Of a DNA stretch of 39,577 nt, positions 1 to 8,740 are shown piece by piece. A program made the position numbers and the translations under genes. Origin of the DNA: Caulobacter sp. UNC279MFTsu5.1 (GTDB taxonomy: Bacteria > Pseudomonadota > Alphaproteobacteria > Caulobacterales > Caulobacteraceae). Position 1 is the stretch's first letter. The number at the start of each line of letters is the position of its first letter. The notes below the pieces were generated by a model. It ran no database searches. It saw nothing but the letters and a program-made list of their open reading frames with translations, and was not told the DNA's origin. The DNA lies in the NCBI RefSeq assembly GCF_900114015.1, contig NZ_FORN01000052.1:1-39577 (forward strand). The letters are read 5' to 3'.

Positions 1-368
1 CACCGGGTGGGGTGAAGGGCGGAAAAGGCCCGCGCGCCCCGGCCTTGCGGATAACGGTCGCGCGGAGCGTTCGGGCTTCGTCGAAACGGTTACTACTCAA
101 ACACTCCGGACGGCGTCCGGCGCTCCGCGACCCTTTCCATACGCTCAGCGGCCTGCCGCGTGAGGACGAGAAGCCGTGCCACGAAGCCCCCTCGGTCGCT
201 TCGCGACAGCTCCCCCAGAGGGGGAGCATCTGATCCTCCCCCTCTGGGGGAGGTGGCCCGGAGGGCCGGAGGGGGCTCGCGGGCAAGAGCGGATCCGCCG
301 CGAAATCAACCGCCTATGCGGGTTTCCCCCATCGACAGCCGCTCAAGCCTGGGCATGATGGCGCCCAG
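1..368. other. Intergenic region upstream of the histidine kinase
   Basis: I see no convincing gene here. The short open frames run through low-complexity or repeat sequence. It holds a perfect dyad CCGGAC-GGC-GTCCGG at 106-120 and one copy of the window's main intergenic repeat (186-277, listed separately). The kinase start at 369 follows about 90 bp after that repeat. No clear -35/-10 pair was identified. Confidence 0.5.
186..277 (+). repeat. Intergenic palindromic repeat, family A, copy 1
   Basis: About 92 bp beginning and ending with C-rich/G-rich complementary ends (GCCCCCTC and GAGGGGGC). It contains two internal hairpins: GCTCCCCC-AGA-GGGGGAGC near 210-228 and CCTCCCCC-TCT-GGGGGAGG-like sequence near 235-253, plus the block TCGCTTCGCGACAGCTCC. 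The same modules recur at 1872-1972, 5711-5815, 22485-22586 and 29299-29400. It is a non-coding dispersed element able to form a long multi-branched hairpin on either strand. Confidence 0.85.
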
Positions 369-1871
369 ATGAACGAGTCCGAGCAAACCAGCGCGACGCC
401 CGCGCGACCGCCGATCGAAACCGACAGCGCCCCGGGGGATCCCCTGGCGGAGTCGCCGCTCGCCGCGGCGGCGCGCTCGGTCTCGCCCAGCGTCACCACC
501 GCGCTGAAGCACGCGCCGATGGGCATCGCCATCTTCGACGACCAGATGCGTTACCTGGCCGCCTCGCGCCAGTACCTGACCGACCAGGGCATGCCGCCCG
601 ACATGCCGCTGCTGGGCCGCCGCCACTACGACGTCTTTCCCGAGATCCCGCAGTTCTGGCGCGACAAGCACGCCCAGGTGCTGGCCGAGGGGGTCGAGCT
701 GCGCGAGGACGAGGGCGACCGCTATGTCGACGGCGCGGGCCGGGTGCACTGGGTGCGCTGGTCGATGGCGCCCTGGCGCACCGACGACGGCCGGATCGGC
801 GGGCTGGTGCTCTACACCGAGATGGTCACGGCGGCGATGGAGGCCCGCCAGCGGCTGCAGGCCGCCGAGGCCCGCTACCGGGCGGTGTTCGACCAGGCGG
901 CGATGGGCGTGGCCCGGGTGTCGGGCAGCGGCCGGTTCCTGGAGGTCAACGACAAGTTCTGCGCCATCACCCGCCGCGACCGCGAGACCCTGCTGGCCTC
1001 GACCTTCATGGACATCGCGCCCGGCGAGGACAATGTCGCCACCGTGGTCACAAAGGGCCTGGCCCTGCTGGCCGGCGAGATCGACACCTACGCCCTCGAG
1101 CGCCGGGTCGAGGGCCGCGACGGCCCGGTCTGGGTGCACGTCACCGCCTCGCGGGTCGATCCCGGCGACGGGCGGCCGTATCTGGTGGTGATCATCTCCG
1201 ACATCACCGAGCGCAAGCTGGTCGAGGCCGAGCAGCAGCACTACCAGGACCAGCTGCGGCTGCTGATCAACGAGCTGAACCACCGGGTGAAGAACACCCT
1301 GGCCACCGTCCAGTCGATGGCCAGCCAGACCCTGAAGACCGAGGCCGACCCGGTCGTCGCCTTCGAGAAGTTCGAGTCGCGGCTGCTGGGCCTGTCGCAG
1401 GTGCACGACGTGCTGACCCGCGAGAGCTGGCACGGGGCGGGGCTGCGCGACGTGGCCGAGCGGGCCCTGGCGCCGTTCACCTCGCCCGAGGGGCCGGAGC
1501 GGCTGGTCATCGACGGCCCGCCGGTCTGGCTGGCGCCGGGCGGGGCCCTGACCATGGCCCTGATCTTCCACGAGCTGGCGACCAACGCCCTGAAATACGG
1601 GGCGCTGTCCAACGGCCAGGGCCGGGTGGTGCTGAGCTGGGCCTATGACGCCGCGTCCCGCGACCTGGCCCTGACCTGGACCGAGACCGGCGGCCCGCCG
1701 ACCGCCCCGCCCACCCGCCGCGGCTTCGGCTCGCGCCTGATCGAGCGCAGCCTGCGCGGCGAGCTGAAGGGCGCGGCCAGCATGGACTACCGCCCCGAGG
1801 GCCTGGTCTGCACGATGCGCGCGACGCTGTCGGACCCGGTGGAGGGGGGATCGCCGTTGAGGGCGGGATGA
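369..1871 (+). CDS. PAS-domain sensor histidine kinase, HWE family
   Basis: A 500-residue protein with no obvious membrane segment, so probably a cytoplasmic sensor. Two PAS-like modules lie at about residues 45-155 and 168-280 (the second ends in the typical DITERK). A phosphoacceptor helix follows with His305 in NELNHRVKNTLATVQ, an N-box HELATNALKYGAL (401-413), the diagnostic WTE (437-439) and a glycine-rich RGFGSRLIE (451-459). The altered N-box, the WxE triad and the missing F-box are the mark of the HWE/HisKA_2 class, which in alphaproteobacteria often feeds PhyR/general stress or light/redox signalling. No response regulator is adjacent, so it is an orphan kinase and its signal is unknown. 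The ATG at 369 is the first start in the frame. The stop abuts repeat copy 2. Confidence 0.9.
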   Translation: MNESEQTSATPARPPIETDSAPGDPLAESPLAAAARSVSPSVTTALKHAPMGIAIFDDQMRYLAASRQYLTDQGMPPDMPLLGRRHYDVFPEIPQFWRDKHAQVLAEGVELREDEGDRYVDGAGRVHWVRWSMAPWRTDDGRIGGLVLYTEMVTAAMEARQRLQAAEARYRAVFDQAAMGVARVSGSGRFLEVNDKFCAITRRDRETLLASTFMDIAPGEDNVATVVTKGLALLAGEIDTYALERRVEGRDGPVWVHVTASRVDPGDGRPYLVVIISDITERKLVEAEQQHYQDQLRLLINELNHRVKNTLATVQSMASQTLKTEADPVVAFEKFESRLLGLSQVHDVLTRESWHGAGLRDVAERALAPFTSPEGPERLVIDGPPVWLAPGGALTMALIFHELATNALKYGALSNGQGRVVLSWAYDAASRDLALTWTETGGPPTAPPTRRGFGSRLIERSLRGELKGAASMDYRPEGLVCTMRATLSDPVEGGSPLRAG

Positions 1872-1972
1872 ACCCCCTCAGTCGCTTCGCGACAGCTCCC
1901 CCAGAGGGGGAGCAGCTATGCGGCGTAGATCCTTCCCCTCTGGGGGAGGTGGCCCAGAGGGCCGGAGGGGGT
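1872..1972 (+). repeat. Intergenic palindromic repeat, family A, copy 2
   Basis: About 101 bp with ends ACCCCCTC/GAGGGGGT, in the same orientation as copy 1: TCGCTTCGCGACAGCTCC module first, then the CCTCTGGGGGAGGTGGCCC module. It begins immediately after the kinase stop codon (1869-1871) and lies about 36 bp before the trpF start. Because it is open in the trpF frame, it creates a spurious 47-residue N-terminal extension of trpF. Confidence 0.85.
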
Positions 1973-2008
1973 CTTGCACTGAGCTTCCCGCCCACGTACC
2001 TCCCCACG

Positions 2009-2677
2009 ATGACCAGCACCTCGCGCTTTGGGGCCAAGATCTGCGGGCTCTCCACGCCCGAGAGCGTCGCCGCCGCCGTCGCCGGCGGCGCGGCCTATGT
2101 CGGCTTCGTGTTCTTCGCCCGGAGCCCGCGCAACCTCGACCCCGAGGCCGCCGCCCGGCTGGCCGCGCCGCTTCGCCAATCGCCGGTGAAGACCGTGGCC
2201 GTCACCGTCAATCCCGACGACGCCCTGATCGACCGGCTGATGGCCACCCTGAAGCCCGACCTGATCCAGGCGCACGGCAAGGAGACCCCGGCCCGGGTCC
2301 GCGAGATCGCCCAGCGCTCGGGGGCCGGGGTGATCAAGGCCTTTTCCGTCTCGTCGGCCGCCGACGTCGACCAGGCCCGGGCCTTCGACGGCGTCGCCCA
2401 GCACCTGATGTTCGACGCCCGACCAATAGACGTGAATGGGGAAGGATCGGCCCTGCCCGGCGGCACGGGCGCAAGGTTCGACTGGAGCCTGCTGGAGGGC
2501 CGGCGATTTTCTCGCCCGCATTTCCTGGCCGGCGGGCTGGATCCGTGGAACGTCGCCGAGGCGATCCGGGCCTCCGGCGCGCCGCTGGTGGACGTTTCCT
2601 CTGGCGTCGAGCGGGGTCCCGGCCTAAAGGACCCGGCTCTGATCACGGCGTTCCTCGACGCCGTCAAACGCGTCTGA
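2009..2677 (+). CDS. trpF: Phosphoribosylanthranilate isomerase
   Basis: A 222-residue TIM-barrel enzyme converting N-(5-phosphoribosyl)anthranilate to CdRP, the third step of tryptophan synthesis. Signatures are FGAKICGL near the N terminus (catalytic Cys in the KxCG motif), VTVNPDDALID, IQAHGKETP, the catalytic Asp region LMFDARP, the phosphate-binding GGTGARFDW and LAGGLDPWNVAEAI, and the terminal DVSSGVERGPGLKD. The frame stays open upstream to 1868, but that part is repeat sequence, so I chose the ATG at 2009, which gives the usual family length. It heads a trpF-trpB-trpA-accD-folC cluster; trpB starts 16 nt after its stop. A usg gene, which I recall upstream of trpF in C. crescentus, is not present here. 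Confidence 0.95.
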   Translation: MTSTSRFGAKICGLSTPESVAAAVAGGAAYVGFVFFARSPRNLDPEAAARLAAPLRQSPVKTVAVTVNPDDALIDRLMATLKPDLIQAHGKETPARVREIAQRSGAGVIKAFSVSSAADVDQARAFDGVAQHLMFDARPIDVNGEGSALPGGTGARFDWSLLEGRRFSRPHFLAGGLDPWNVAEAIRASGAPLVDVSSGVERGPGLKDPALITAFLDAVKRV

Positions 2678-2693
2678 CGTCTGGAAAGAGCCC

Positions 2694-3926
<1,233 letters not shown>

Positions 3927-3939
3927 GGCTAGAGCGACT

Positions 3940-4767
3940 TTGACCAAAGACCGTATCGATCGCCGGTTCGCGGCGCTGAAGGCCGAGAACCGGGCCGGCT
4001 TCGTCTCCTACGTGATGGCCGGGGATCCCGACGCCGCCACGGCGCTGGCCATCCTCGAAGGCCTGCCGGCCGCCGGGGCCGACCTCATCGAGCTGGGCTT
4101 CCCGTTCTCGGACCCGATGGCCGAGGGTCCGACCATCCAGCGCGCCAGCCAGCGCGCCCTGGCCCAGAAGATGACCCTGAACGGCACGCTGGACCTGGTC
4201 CGCGCCTTCCGCCAGGGCGACCAGGACACCCCGCTGATCCTGATGGGCTACCTGAATCCGCTAGTGAACAAGGGCTTCGAGACCTTCGCCCGCGAGGCCG
4301 CCGAAGCCGGCGTGGACGGCCTGATCGTCGTCGACTGCCCGCCGGAGGAGGCCGATCCGCTGGCTGACGCCCTGGAGGCCCACGGCGTCTCGCTGATCCG
4401 CCTGGCCGCCCCGACCACCGACGACGTCCGCCTGCCGGCCGTGGTCCGCCGCACCTCGGGCTTCCTCTATTACGTGTCGGTGGCCGGGGTGACCGGCGTC
4501 AAGTCGGCCGACGCCGGCGACGTGGCCCCGGCCGTGGCCCGGCTGCGCGCCGCCTCGGGCCTGCCCGTGGCCGTGGGTTTCGGCATCCGCACCCCCGACC
4601 AGGCGGCCGCCGTGGCCCGGATCGCCGACGCCGCCGTGGTCGGCTCGGCCCTGGTGGACGAAATCGAGTCCGCGGCCAAGGTGAACGAAAACGTGACCGA
4701 GAAGGTTCTTCTCAAGGCGTCGGAGCTGGCTAAGGCTGTGCGGTCGGCGCGACTCGAAATGGCGTGA
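3940..4767 (+). CDS. trpA: Tryptophan synthase alpha subunit
   Basis: A 275-residue TIM barrel that cleaves indole-3-glycerol phosphate and channels indole to TrpB. The N-terminal RIDRRFAALKAENRAGFVSY and the active-site stretch LIELGFPFSDPMAEGPTIQ are typical. Glu51 corresponds to catalytic Glu49 of E. coli. At the position of E. coli Asp60 there is Glu62 (MAEGPTIQ instead of LADGPTIQ), a conservative change. The phosphate-binding YVSVAGVTGVK and VGFGIRTPDQA are present. The start is a TTG at 3940; no nearer ATG or GTG would keep the conserved N terminus. The stop overlaps a possible GTG of accD (GTGA at 4764-4767), suggesting tight coupling. Confidence 0.95.
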   Translation: MTKDRIDRRFAALKAENRAGFVSYVMAGDPDAATALAILEGLPAAGADLIELGFPFSDPMAEGPTIQRASQRALAQKMTLNGTLDLVRAFRQGDQDTPLILMGYLNPLVNKGFETFAREAAEAGVDGLIVVDCPPEEADPLADALEAHGVSLIRLAAPTTDDVRLPAVVRRTSGFLYYVSVAGVTGVKSADAGDVAPAVARLRAASGLPVAVGFGIRTPDQAAAVARIADAAVVGSALVDEIESAAKVNENVTEKVLLKASELAKAVRSARLEMA

Positions 4768-4778
4768 GGCTGAAGGCT

Positions 4779-5705
4779 ATGGCGATGGCTGAACCCCAGG
4801 GGCCCAAGAAGGGCGACAAGACCAAGGTCGCGACCGAGCGGCGCGGCGGCTGGCTGTCGCGGATCGCGCCCGGCGTGCGCGGTGCGTTCGCCAAGCGCGA
4901 GACGCCCGAGAACCTGTGGGTCAAGTGCCCCGACACGGGCGAGATGATCTACCGCTCCGACCTGGAGGCGGCCCTGTGGGTCACCCCGGCCGGCCGCCAC
5001 ATGCGCATCGGCCCCGAGGCGCGGTTCAAGTACACCTTCGACGGCGGCGTGCACGAGGTCCTGCCGACCCCGGCCGTGGTCGAGGACCCGCTGAAGTTCT
5101 CGGACGGCAAGCCCTACAAGGACCGCCTGGCCGCCGCTCGCAAGAGCACGGGCGAGCAGGACGCCATGGCCATCGCCTTCGGCAAGGTCGGCGGCGTCGA
5201 CGCCGTGGTCCTGGTCCAGGACTTCGCCTTCATGGGCGGTTCGCTGGGCATGGCCGCGGGCGAGGGCTTCATCGCCGCCGCCGAGGCCGCGATCGCCCGC
5301 CAGGTCCCGCTGGTGGCCTTCACCGCCGCCGGCGGCGCGCGGATGCAGGAGGGGGCGCTGTCCCTGATGCAGATGGCCCGCACGACCCTGGCGATCAACG
5401 AAATGAAGGACGCCGGCCTGCCCTATGTGGTGGTGCTGACCGACCCGACCACCGGCGGCGTCACCGCCTCCTACGCCATGCTGGGCGACGTGCACCTGGC
5501 CGAGCCGGGCGCCCTGATCGGCTTCGCCGGCCCCCGGGTGATCGAGCAGACCATCCGCGAGACCCTGCCGCCGGGCTTCCAGCGTTCGGAATACCTGGTC
5601 GAGAAGGGCATGGTCGACCGCGTCACCCCGCGCAAGGACCTGCCGGCCGTGCTGGGCTCGATCCTGGGCACGCTGATGATGGGCCGGGCGCTGAAGGCGG
5701 CCTGA
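4779..5705 (+). CDS. accD: Acetyl-CoA carboxylase carboxyltransferase subunit beta
   Basis: About 308 residues; with AccA it transfers the carboxyl group from carboxybiotin to acetyl-CoA, making malonyl-CoA for fatty acids. The crotonase-type core shows DAVVLVQDFAFMGGSLGMA, AFTAAGGARMQEGALSLMQM and PTTGGVTASYAMLGD. In E. coli AccD an N-terminal four-cysteine zinc ribbon (CxxC...CxxC) precedes HMR. Here the region reads KCPDTG...TPAGRHMRI, so three of four cysteines are missing, as I recall for other alphaproteobacterial AccD proteins. Starts: GTG at 4764 overlaps the trpA stop; ATG at 4779 or 4785 are likelier, the latter having GAAGG at good spacing. folC follows after a family A repeat. Confidence 0.93.
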   Translation: MAMAEPQGPKKGDKTKVATERRGGWLSRIAPGVRGAFAKRETPENLWVKCPDTGEMIYRSDLEAALWVTPAGRHMRIGPEARFKYTFDGGVHEVLPTPAVVEDPLKFSDGKPYKDRLAAARKSTGEQDAMAIAFGKVGGVDAVVLVQDFAFMGGSLGMAAGEGFIAAAEAAIARQVPLVAFTAAGGARMQEGALSLMQMARTTLAINEMKDAGLPYVVVLTDPTTGGVTASYAMLGDVHLAEPGALIGFAGPRVIEQTIRETLPPGFQRSEYLVEKGMVDRVTPRKDLPAVLGSILGTLMMGRALKAA

Positions 5706-5710
5706 ACCTC

Positions 5711-5815
5711 GGATGCTCCCCCTTTGGGGGAGCTGTCGCGGAGCGACTGAGGGGGTCGCGCGGCGGCGAACCCCCTCCACCACTTCGTGGTCCCCCTCCC
5801 CCAGAGGGGGAGGAT
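5711..5815 (-). repeat. Intergenic palindromic repeat, family A, copy 3 (variant)
   Basis: Between accD and folC, in the opposite orientation to copies 1 and 2 (GGGGGAGCTGTCGCGGAGCG module first). The second half differs: it holds the inner dyad CCACCACTTCGTGG and the hairpin CCTCCCCCAGAGGGGGAGG instead of the GGTGGCCC module. It looks like a composite of two half-elements. It ends about 10 bp before the folC ATG, so it must lie in the folC leader if the genes are co-transcribed. Confidence 0.8.
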
Positions 5816-5824
5816 CTCCAGATC

Positions 5825-7138
5825 ATGACCGACCACCTCCGCGCCCATGACGCCGCGCTGGCGCGGCTGCAGGCCCTGCATCCCAAGCTGATCGACCTGT
5901 CGCTGGACCGCATGGTCCGGCTGTGCGCGGCCCTGGACGATCCGCAAAAGCGCCTGCCGCCGGTGATCCACGTGGCCGGCACCAACGGCAAGGGCTCGAC
6001 CGTCGCCTATCTGCGGGCCATGGCCGAGGCGGCGGGCCTGAAGGTCCACGCCTTCACCTCGCCGCACCTGGTGCGCTTTTCCGAGCGCATCCGCCTGGCC
6101 GGGACCCTGATCACCGACGACCACCTGGCCCAGGTGCTGGAACGGGTCGAGGCCGCCAACGCCGGCCTGCCGATCACCTTCTTCGAGATCACCACCGCCG
6201 CGGCCTTCCAGGCTTTTTCCGAGGTCCCGGCCGACCTGTGCCTGGTCGAGGTCGGGCTGGGCGGGATCCTGGACGCCACCAACGTCGTCATGCCGGCGGT
6301 CAGCGTCATCGCCCCGATCGACATCGACCATCGCGAGTTCCTGGGCGACACCCTGGCGGCCATCGCCCAGGAAAAGGCCGGGATCATCAAGCCCAACACC
6401 CCCGTCGTCTCGGCCCGCCAGCAGGAAGAGGCCGAGCGGGTGGTTGAGCGCGAGGCCGACCTGTTCGAGGCGCCCCTGACCCTGATGGGCCGCGATTTCG
6501 ACGCCTGGAACGAGCGCGGCCGCCTGCTGGTCCAGCTCCAGGACAGTCTGCTGGACCTGCCGGCCCCGGCCCTGCCGGGCGAGCACCAGTTCGCCAACGC
6601 CGGCCTGGCGGTGGCGGCGCTGCTGGCCCTGGACGATCCGCGCATCGACGAGGCCGCCATGGCCCGGGGGATCGCCGCCGCGACCTGGCCCGCCCGGTTC
6701 CAGCGGCTGACCGCCGGCCCCCTGGCCGAGCGGGCCCGGGCGGCGGGGGCCGACCTCTGGTTGGACGGCGGTCACAATCCCCATGCCGGCCAGGCGGTGG
6801 CGAGGGCCGTGGGCGACCTGGCGGCGCGCGACGGACGGCCCGTGGCCCTGATCTCGGGCCTGTTGGCCAACAAGGACGCCACGGGGTTCTTCGCGCCGTT
6901 CGCGCCGCTGAAGGCCAAGGTCTTCAGCGTGACCTTCGAAGGCCACGCCGCCGCCAGCGCCGCCCAGACCGCGGCGGCGGCCGAGCTGGCGGGCCTGCGG
7001 GCCCATGCCTGCGACAGCGTCGAGGCGGCCCTGGACAGGGCGTTGGCCCTCGAACCGACGCCGCACGTGCTGATCTGCGGTTCGCTGTACCTGGCGGGCG
7101 AGGTGCTGGCGATGAGCCCGGAGACCTGGCCGGTCTAG
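5825..7138 (+). CDS. folC: Bifunctional folylpolyglutamate synthase / dihydrofolate synthase
   Basis: A 437-residue Mur-ligase-like enzyme that adds glutamate to dihydropteroate and then to folates. The ATP-binding P-loop HVAGTNGKGSTVAYLRAM lies at about residues 49-66, followed by FTSPHLVRFSERIRL and the folate/magnesium region VEVGLGGILDATNVV. DHREFLGDTLAAIAQEKAGIIK, LPGEHQFANAGLA and the C-terminal DGGHNPHAG are all typical. The frame is open far upstream inside accD, so the ATG at 5825 was chosen because the conserved N terminus starts there. The cluster partner accD is 120 nt upstream. The last gene of the plus-strand group, it is followed by a minus-strand gene. Confidence 0.95.
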   Translation: MTDHLRAHDAALARLQALHPKLIDLSLDRMVRLCAALDDPQKRLPPVIHVAGTNGKGSTVAYLRAMAEAAGLKVHAFTSPHLVRFSERIRLAGTLITDDHLAQVLERVEAANAGLPITFFEITTAAAFQAFSEVPADLCLVEVGLGGILDATNVVMPAVSVIAPIDIDHREFLGDTLAAIAQEKAGIIKPNTPVVSARQQEEAERVVEREADLFEAPLTLMGRDFDAWNERGRLLVQLQDSLLDLPAPALPGEHQFANAGLAVAALLALDDPRIDEAAMARGIAAATWPARFQRLTAGPLAERARAAGADLWLDGGHNPHAGQAVARAVGDLAARDGRPVALISGLLANKDATGFFAPFAPLKAKVFSVTFEGHAAASAAQTAAAAELAGLRAHACDSVEAALDRALALEPTPHVLICGSLYLAGEVLAMSPETWPV

Positions 7139-7141
7139 GCG

Positions 7142-7417
7142 CTAGACCAGGATGTTCAGCAGCGAGCCCGGGCGCAGGATCTTCTGCGGCTGTTCGGTCG
7201 GTTGGACGAACGGCCGGGCCGGCGGCGGGCGCTGCGGCTGGGCCTGGGTCTGCAGCTGGACGGCGATCGGCGGAGCGGTCGGCCGGGCCGCGGCGGCGTC
7301 GCTGACGGCCGCCTGGAAGAACGCCGCCGCGCGCGAGCCGCCAGCCCCGGCCGAACCCTGCGCGGACGCGGGTCGCTGCGGAACGGCCGGCAGGCCGGTG
7401 GGACGGATCGTGCTCAT
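7142..7417 (-). CDS. Small Pro/Ala/Gln-rich hypothetical protein
   Basis: A 91-residue protein with no recognised domain. It is rich in Ala, Pro and Gln through the middle, with short better-defined ends: MSTIRPTGLPAVPQRP at the start and RPGSLLNILV at the end. No signal peptide or membrane helix is visible, so it is probably a disordered cytoplasmic protein. Coding is supported by its neat fit between folC (4 nt from its stop, convergent) and a long upstream gap, and by non-repetitive termini. The low-complexity composition keeps the call moderate. No function is assigned. Confidence 0.55.
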   Translation of the reverse strand: MSTIRPTGLPAVPQRPASAQGSAGAGGSRAAAFFQAAVSDAAAARPTAPPIAVQLQTQAQPQRPPPARPFVQPTEQPQKILRPGSLLNILV

Positions 7418-7646
7418 GGACGCGACTCTATCATGGTTAATGCAAGGTCGGCGAGCATGGTCAACACGCGGTTAATGGTCGCGGCTCGGCTTGGGGAAAT
7501 CGGGCGAAAACCGGGCGCGAACCTGAACGCCAGATGAAAGTCGGGTTGCCGACGCCGTTCAGACGCCGGGGCGTAGGCTGCCCTCAAGATCGACCGGATC
7601 GGGGCTGGACGGTCGGACACGCAATTGAACTGGAAAGGGACACCCG

Positions 7647-7982
7647 ATGCGCACCGCCACCAAGACCACCATTTCGCTGATCGCCGCCGCCACGGCCGCG
7701 CTGGGCCTGGTTTCGGCCCCGAGCTTCGCCTCGGCCCATGACGGCCGCTATTACCGCGACCACCATCGCTACGAGCGCTACGATCATCGCTATGACAGCC
7801 GCTACGACCGCTGCCGCGCCGACCGCCGGAGCGGCAAGGCGACCGGCGCGATCATCGGCGCCGTGGCCGGCGGCCTGCTGGGCAACTCGGTCTCGCACGG
7901 CAACCGCACCCCCGGCACCCTGCTGGGCGCCGGCGCCGGGGCCTATGTCGGCAGCCAGGTCGGCAAGGGCCACCGCTGCTAA
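7647..7982 (+). CDS. Secreted glycine-zipper 2TM-like protein
   Basis: A 111-residue envelope protein. Residues 1-30 form a signal peptide ending SAPSFASA. A segment of about 30 residues rich in His, Tyr, Arg and Asp follows. The C-terminal half carries two glycine-zipper stretches, GKATGAIIGAVAGGLLGNSV (about 63-82) and GTLLGAGAGAYVGSQVGKG (about 90-108), the pattern of the glycine-zipper 2TM / RcnB-like envelope proteins that sit in or against the outer membrane. A good ribosome site (GGAAAGGGA) precedes the ATG. A strong hairpin follows the stop. The precise role is unknown; stress or envelope integrity is the usual guess for the family. Confidence 0.85.
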   Translation: MRTATKTTISLIAAATAALGLVSAPSFASAHDGRYYRDHHRYERYDHRYDSRYDRCRADRRSGKATGAIIGAVAGGLLGNSVSHGNRTPGTLLGAGAGAYVGSQVGKGHRC

Positions 7983-8002
7983 GGCGCTGACTCCCTGAAC
8001 AG

Positions 8003-8040
8003 GAAAGGGCCCGGACCGCGAAAGCCGTCCGGGCCCTTTC
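8003..8040. terminator. Bidirectional intrinsic terminator
   Basis: A perfect 14-bp stem, GAAAGGGCCCGGAC (8003-8016) with GTCCGGGCCCTTTC (8027-8040), and a 10-nt loop. It sits between the convergent glycine-zipper gene and ccmG, 20 nt and 4 nt from their stops, so it can end both transcripts. The A/T-rich base of the stem supplies short U runs in either direction. Confidence 0.8.
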
Positions 8041-8044
8041 GCGT

Positions 8045-8560
8045 TTAACGCAGCTTGGCCAGCATGTCCTGGACGTCGGCGTCGGTCAGGGGGCCGCTGT
8101 GCTTGGCCAGGATCACGCCGTCGGCGCCGACCAGGAAGGTCTCGGGCACGCCGGTGACGCCGAACTCTATGCCGGCCCGGCCGTTGCGGTCCGCCAGCTT
8201 GACGGCGAACGGATCGCCCAGTTCCGCGAGGAACGCCTGGGTGCGCACCGGCTCGTCCTTGTAGGCGACGCCGACCAGGGTGACCCCCTGGGCCTTCAGG
8301 GCCATCAGCTGCGGGGCCTCGACCCGGCAGGGGGCGCACCAGGAGGCGAAGAAGTTGATCAGCCGGGGCCGCCCGGACGGCGCGTTCCGGATCGCCACCA
8401 TCGCTCCGGTGTCGAGGTCGGGCAGGACCACGGCCGGCACCGGCTTGCCGACCAGGGCGTGGGGCTGGACGTGCGGGTCGTGCTTGAGGGCGTAGCCGGC
8501 GAACAGCACGCCCAGGCCGATCAGCACGATCAGCGGCGCGAAACCGATCCAGCGCCTCAC
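8045..8560 (-). CDS. ccmG: Periplasmic thiol:disulfide interchange protein CcmG/DsbE
   Basis: A 171-residue thioredoxin-fold protein that keeps the apocytochrome c haem-binding cysteines reduced. An N-terminal membrane anchor (about residues 4-24, WIGFAPLIVLIGLGVLFAGY) is followed by a periplasmic domain with INFFASWCAPCRVEAPQL, where CAPC is the redox pair, and the cis-Pro region FGVTGVPETFLV. The start is GTG at 8560, overlapping the ccmD stop (GTGA), which points to translational coupling. It ends the ccmC-ccmD-ccmG set. The ccmE, ccmF and ccmH genes are not in the window. Confidence 0.93.
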   Translation of the reverse strand: MRRWIGFAPLIVLIGLGVLFAGYALKHDPHVQPHALVGKPVPAVVLPDLDTGAMVAIRNAPSGRPRLINFFASWCAPCRVEAPQLMALKAQGVTLVGVAYKDEPVRTQAFLAELGDPFAVKLADRNGRAGIEFGVTGVPETFLVGADGVILAKHSGPLTDADVQDMLAKLR

Positions 8561-8736
8561 GACTGCTTCGCCCCGCGCGAGGCGTCCCGCTGGGCCTGCA
8601 GCCGCTCGGCCTCGCGCCGCCAGCGGCGGGCCGAGGCCAGGCTGTCGGCGATCATCCAGACGAAGGCCCCCGCCGTCAGGGCGAAGGCCGGCCAGACATA
8701 GACGGCGTACTTGCCGGCGTCGAAATCGAAGTGCAC
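8557..8736 (-). CDS. ccmD: Haem exporter protein CcmD
   Basis: A 59-residue protein that I translated by hand between ccmC and ccmG. It starts with GTG at 8736 and reads MHFDFDAGKYAVYVWPAFAL, then one membrane helix to about residue 33, followed by a basic, helical cytoplasmic tail (ARRWRREAERLQAQR). This is the standard CcmD architecture: a short bitopic protein that helps release holo-CcmE from the CcmABC complex. It starts 4 nt after the ccmC stop and its stop overlaps the ccmG start by 2 nt. The N-terminal FDFDAGKYAVYVWPAF is close to the family consensus as I recall it. Confidence 0.9.
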   Translation of the reverse strand: MHFDFDAGKYAVYVWPAFALTAGAFVWMIADSLASARRWRREAERLQAQRDASRGAKQS

Positions 8737-8740
8737 CGAG

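Noticed and set aside
306..1571. Long minus-strand open frame opposite the histidine kinase
   Set aside because: It is the shadow of the kinase gene in GC-rich DNA: Arg/Gly/His-rich, no domain pattern, and the plus strand encodes a clear HWE kinase.
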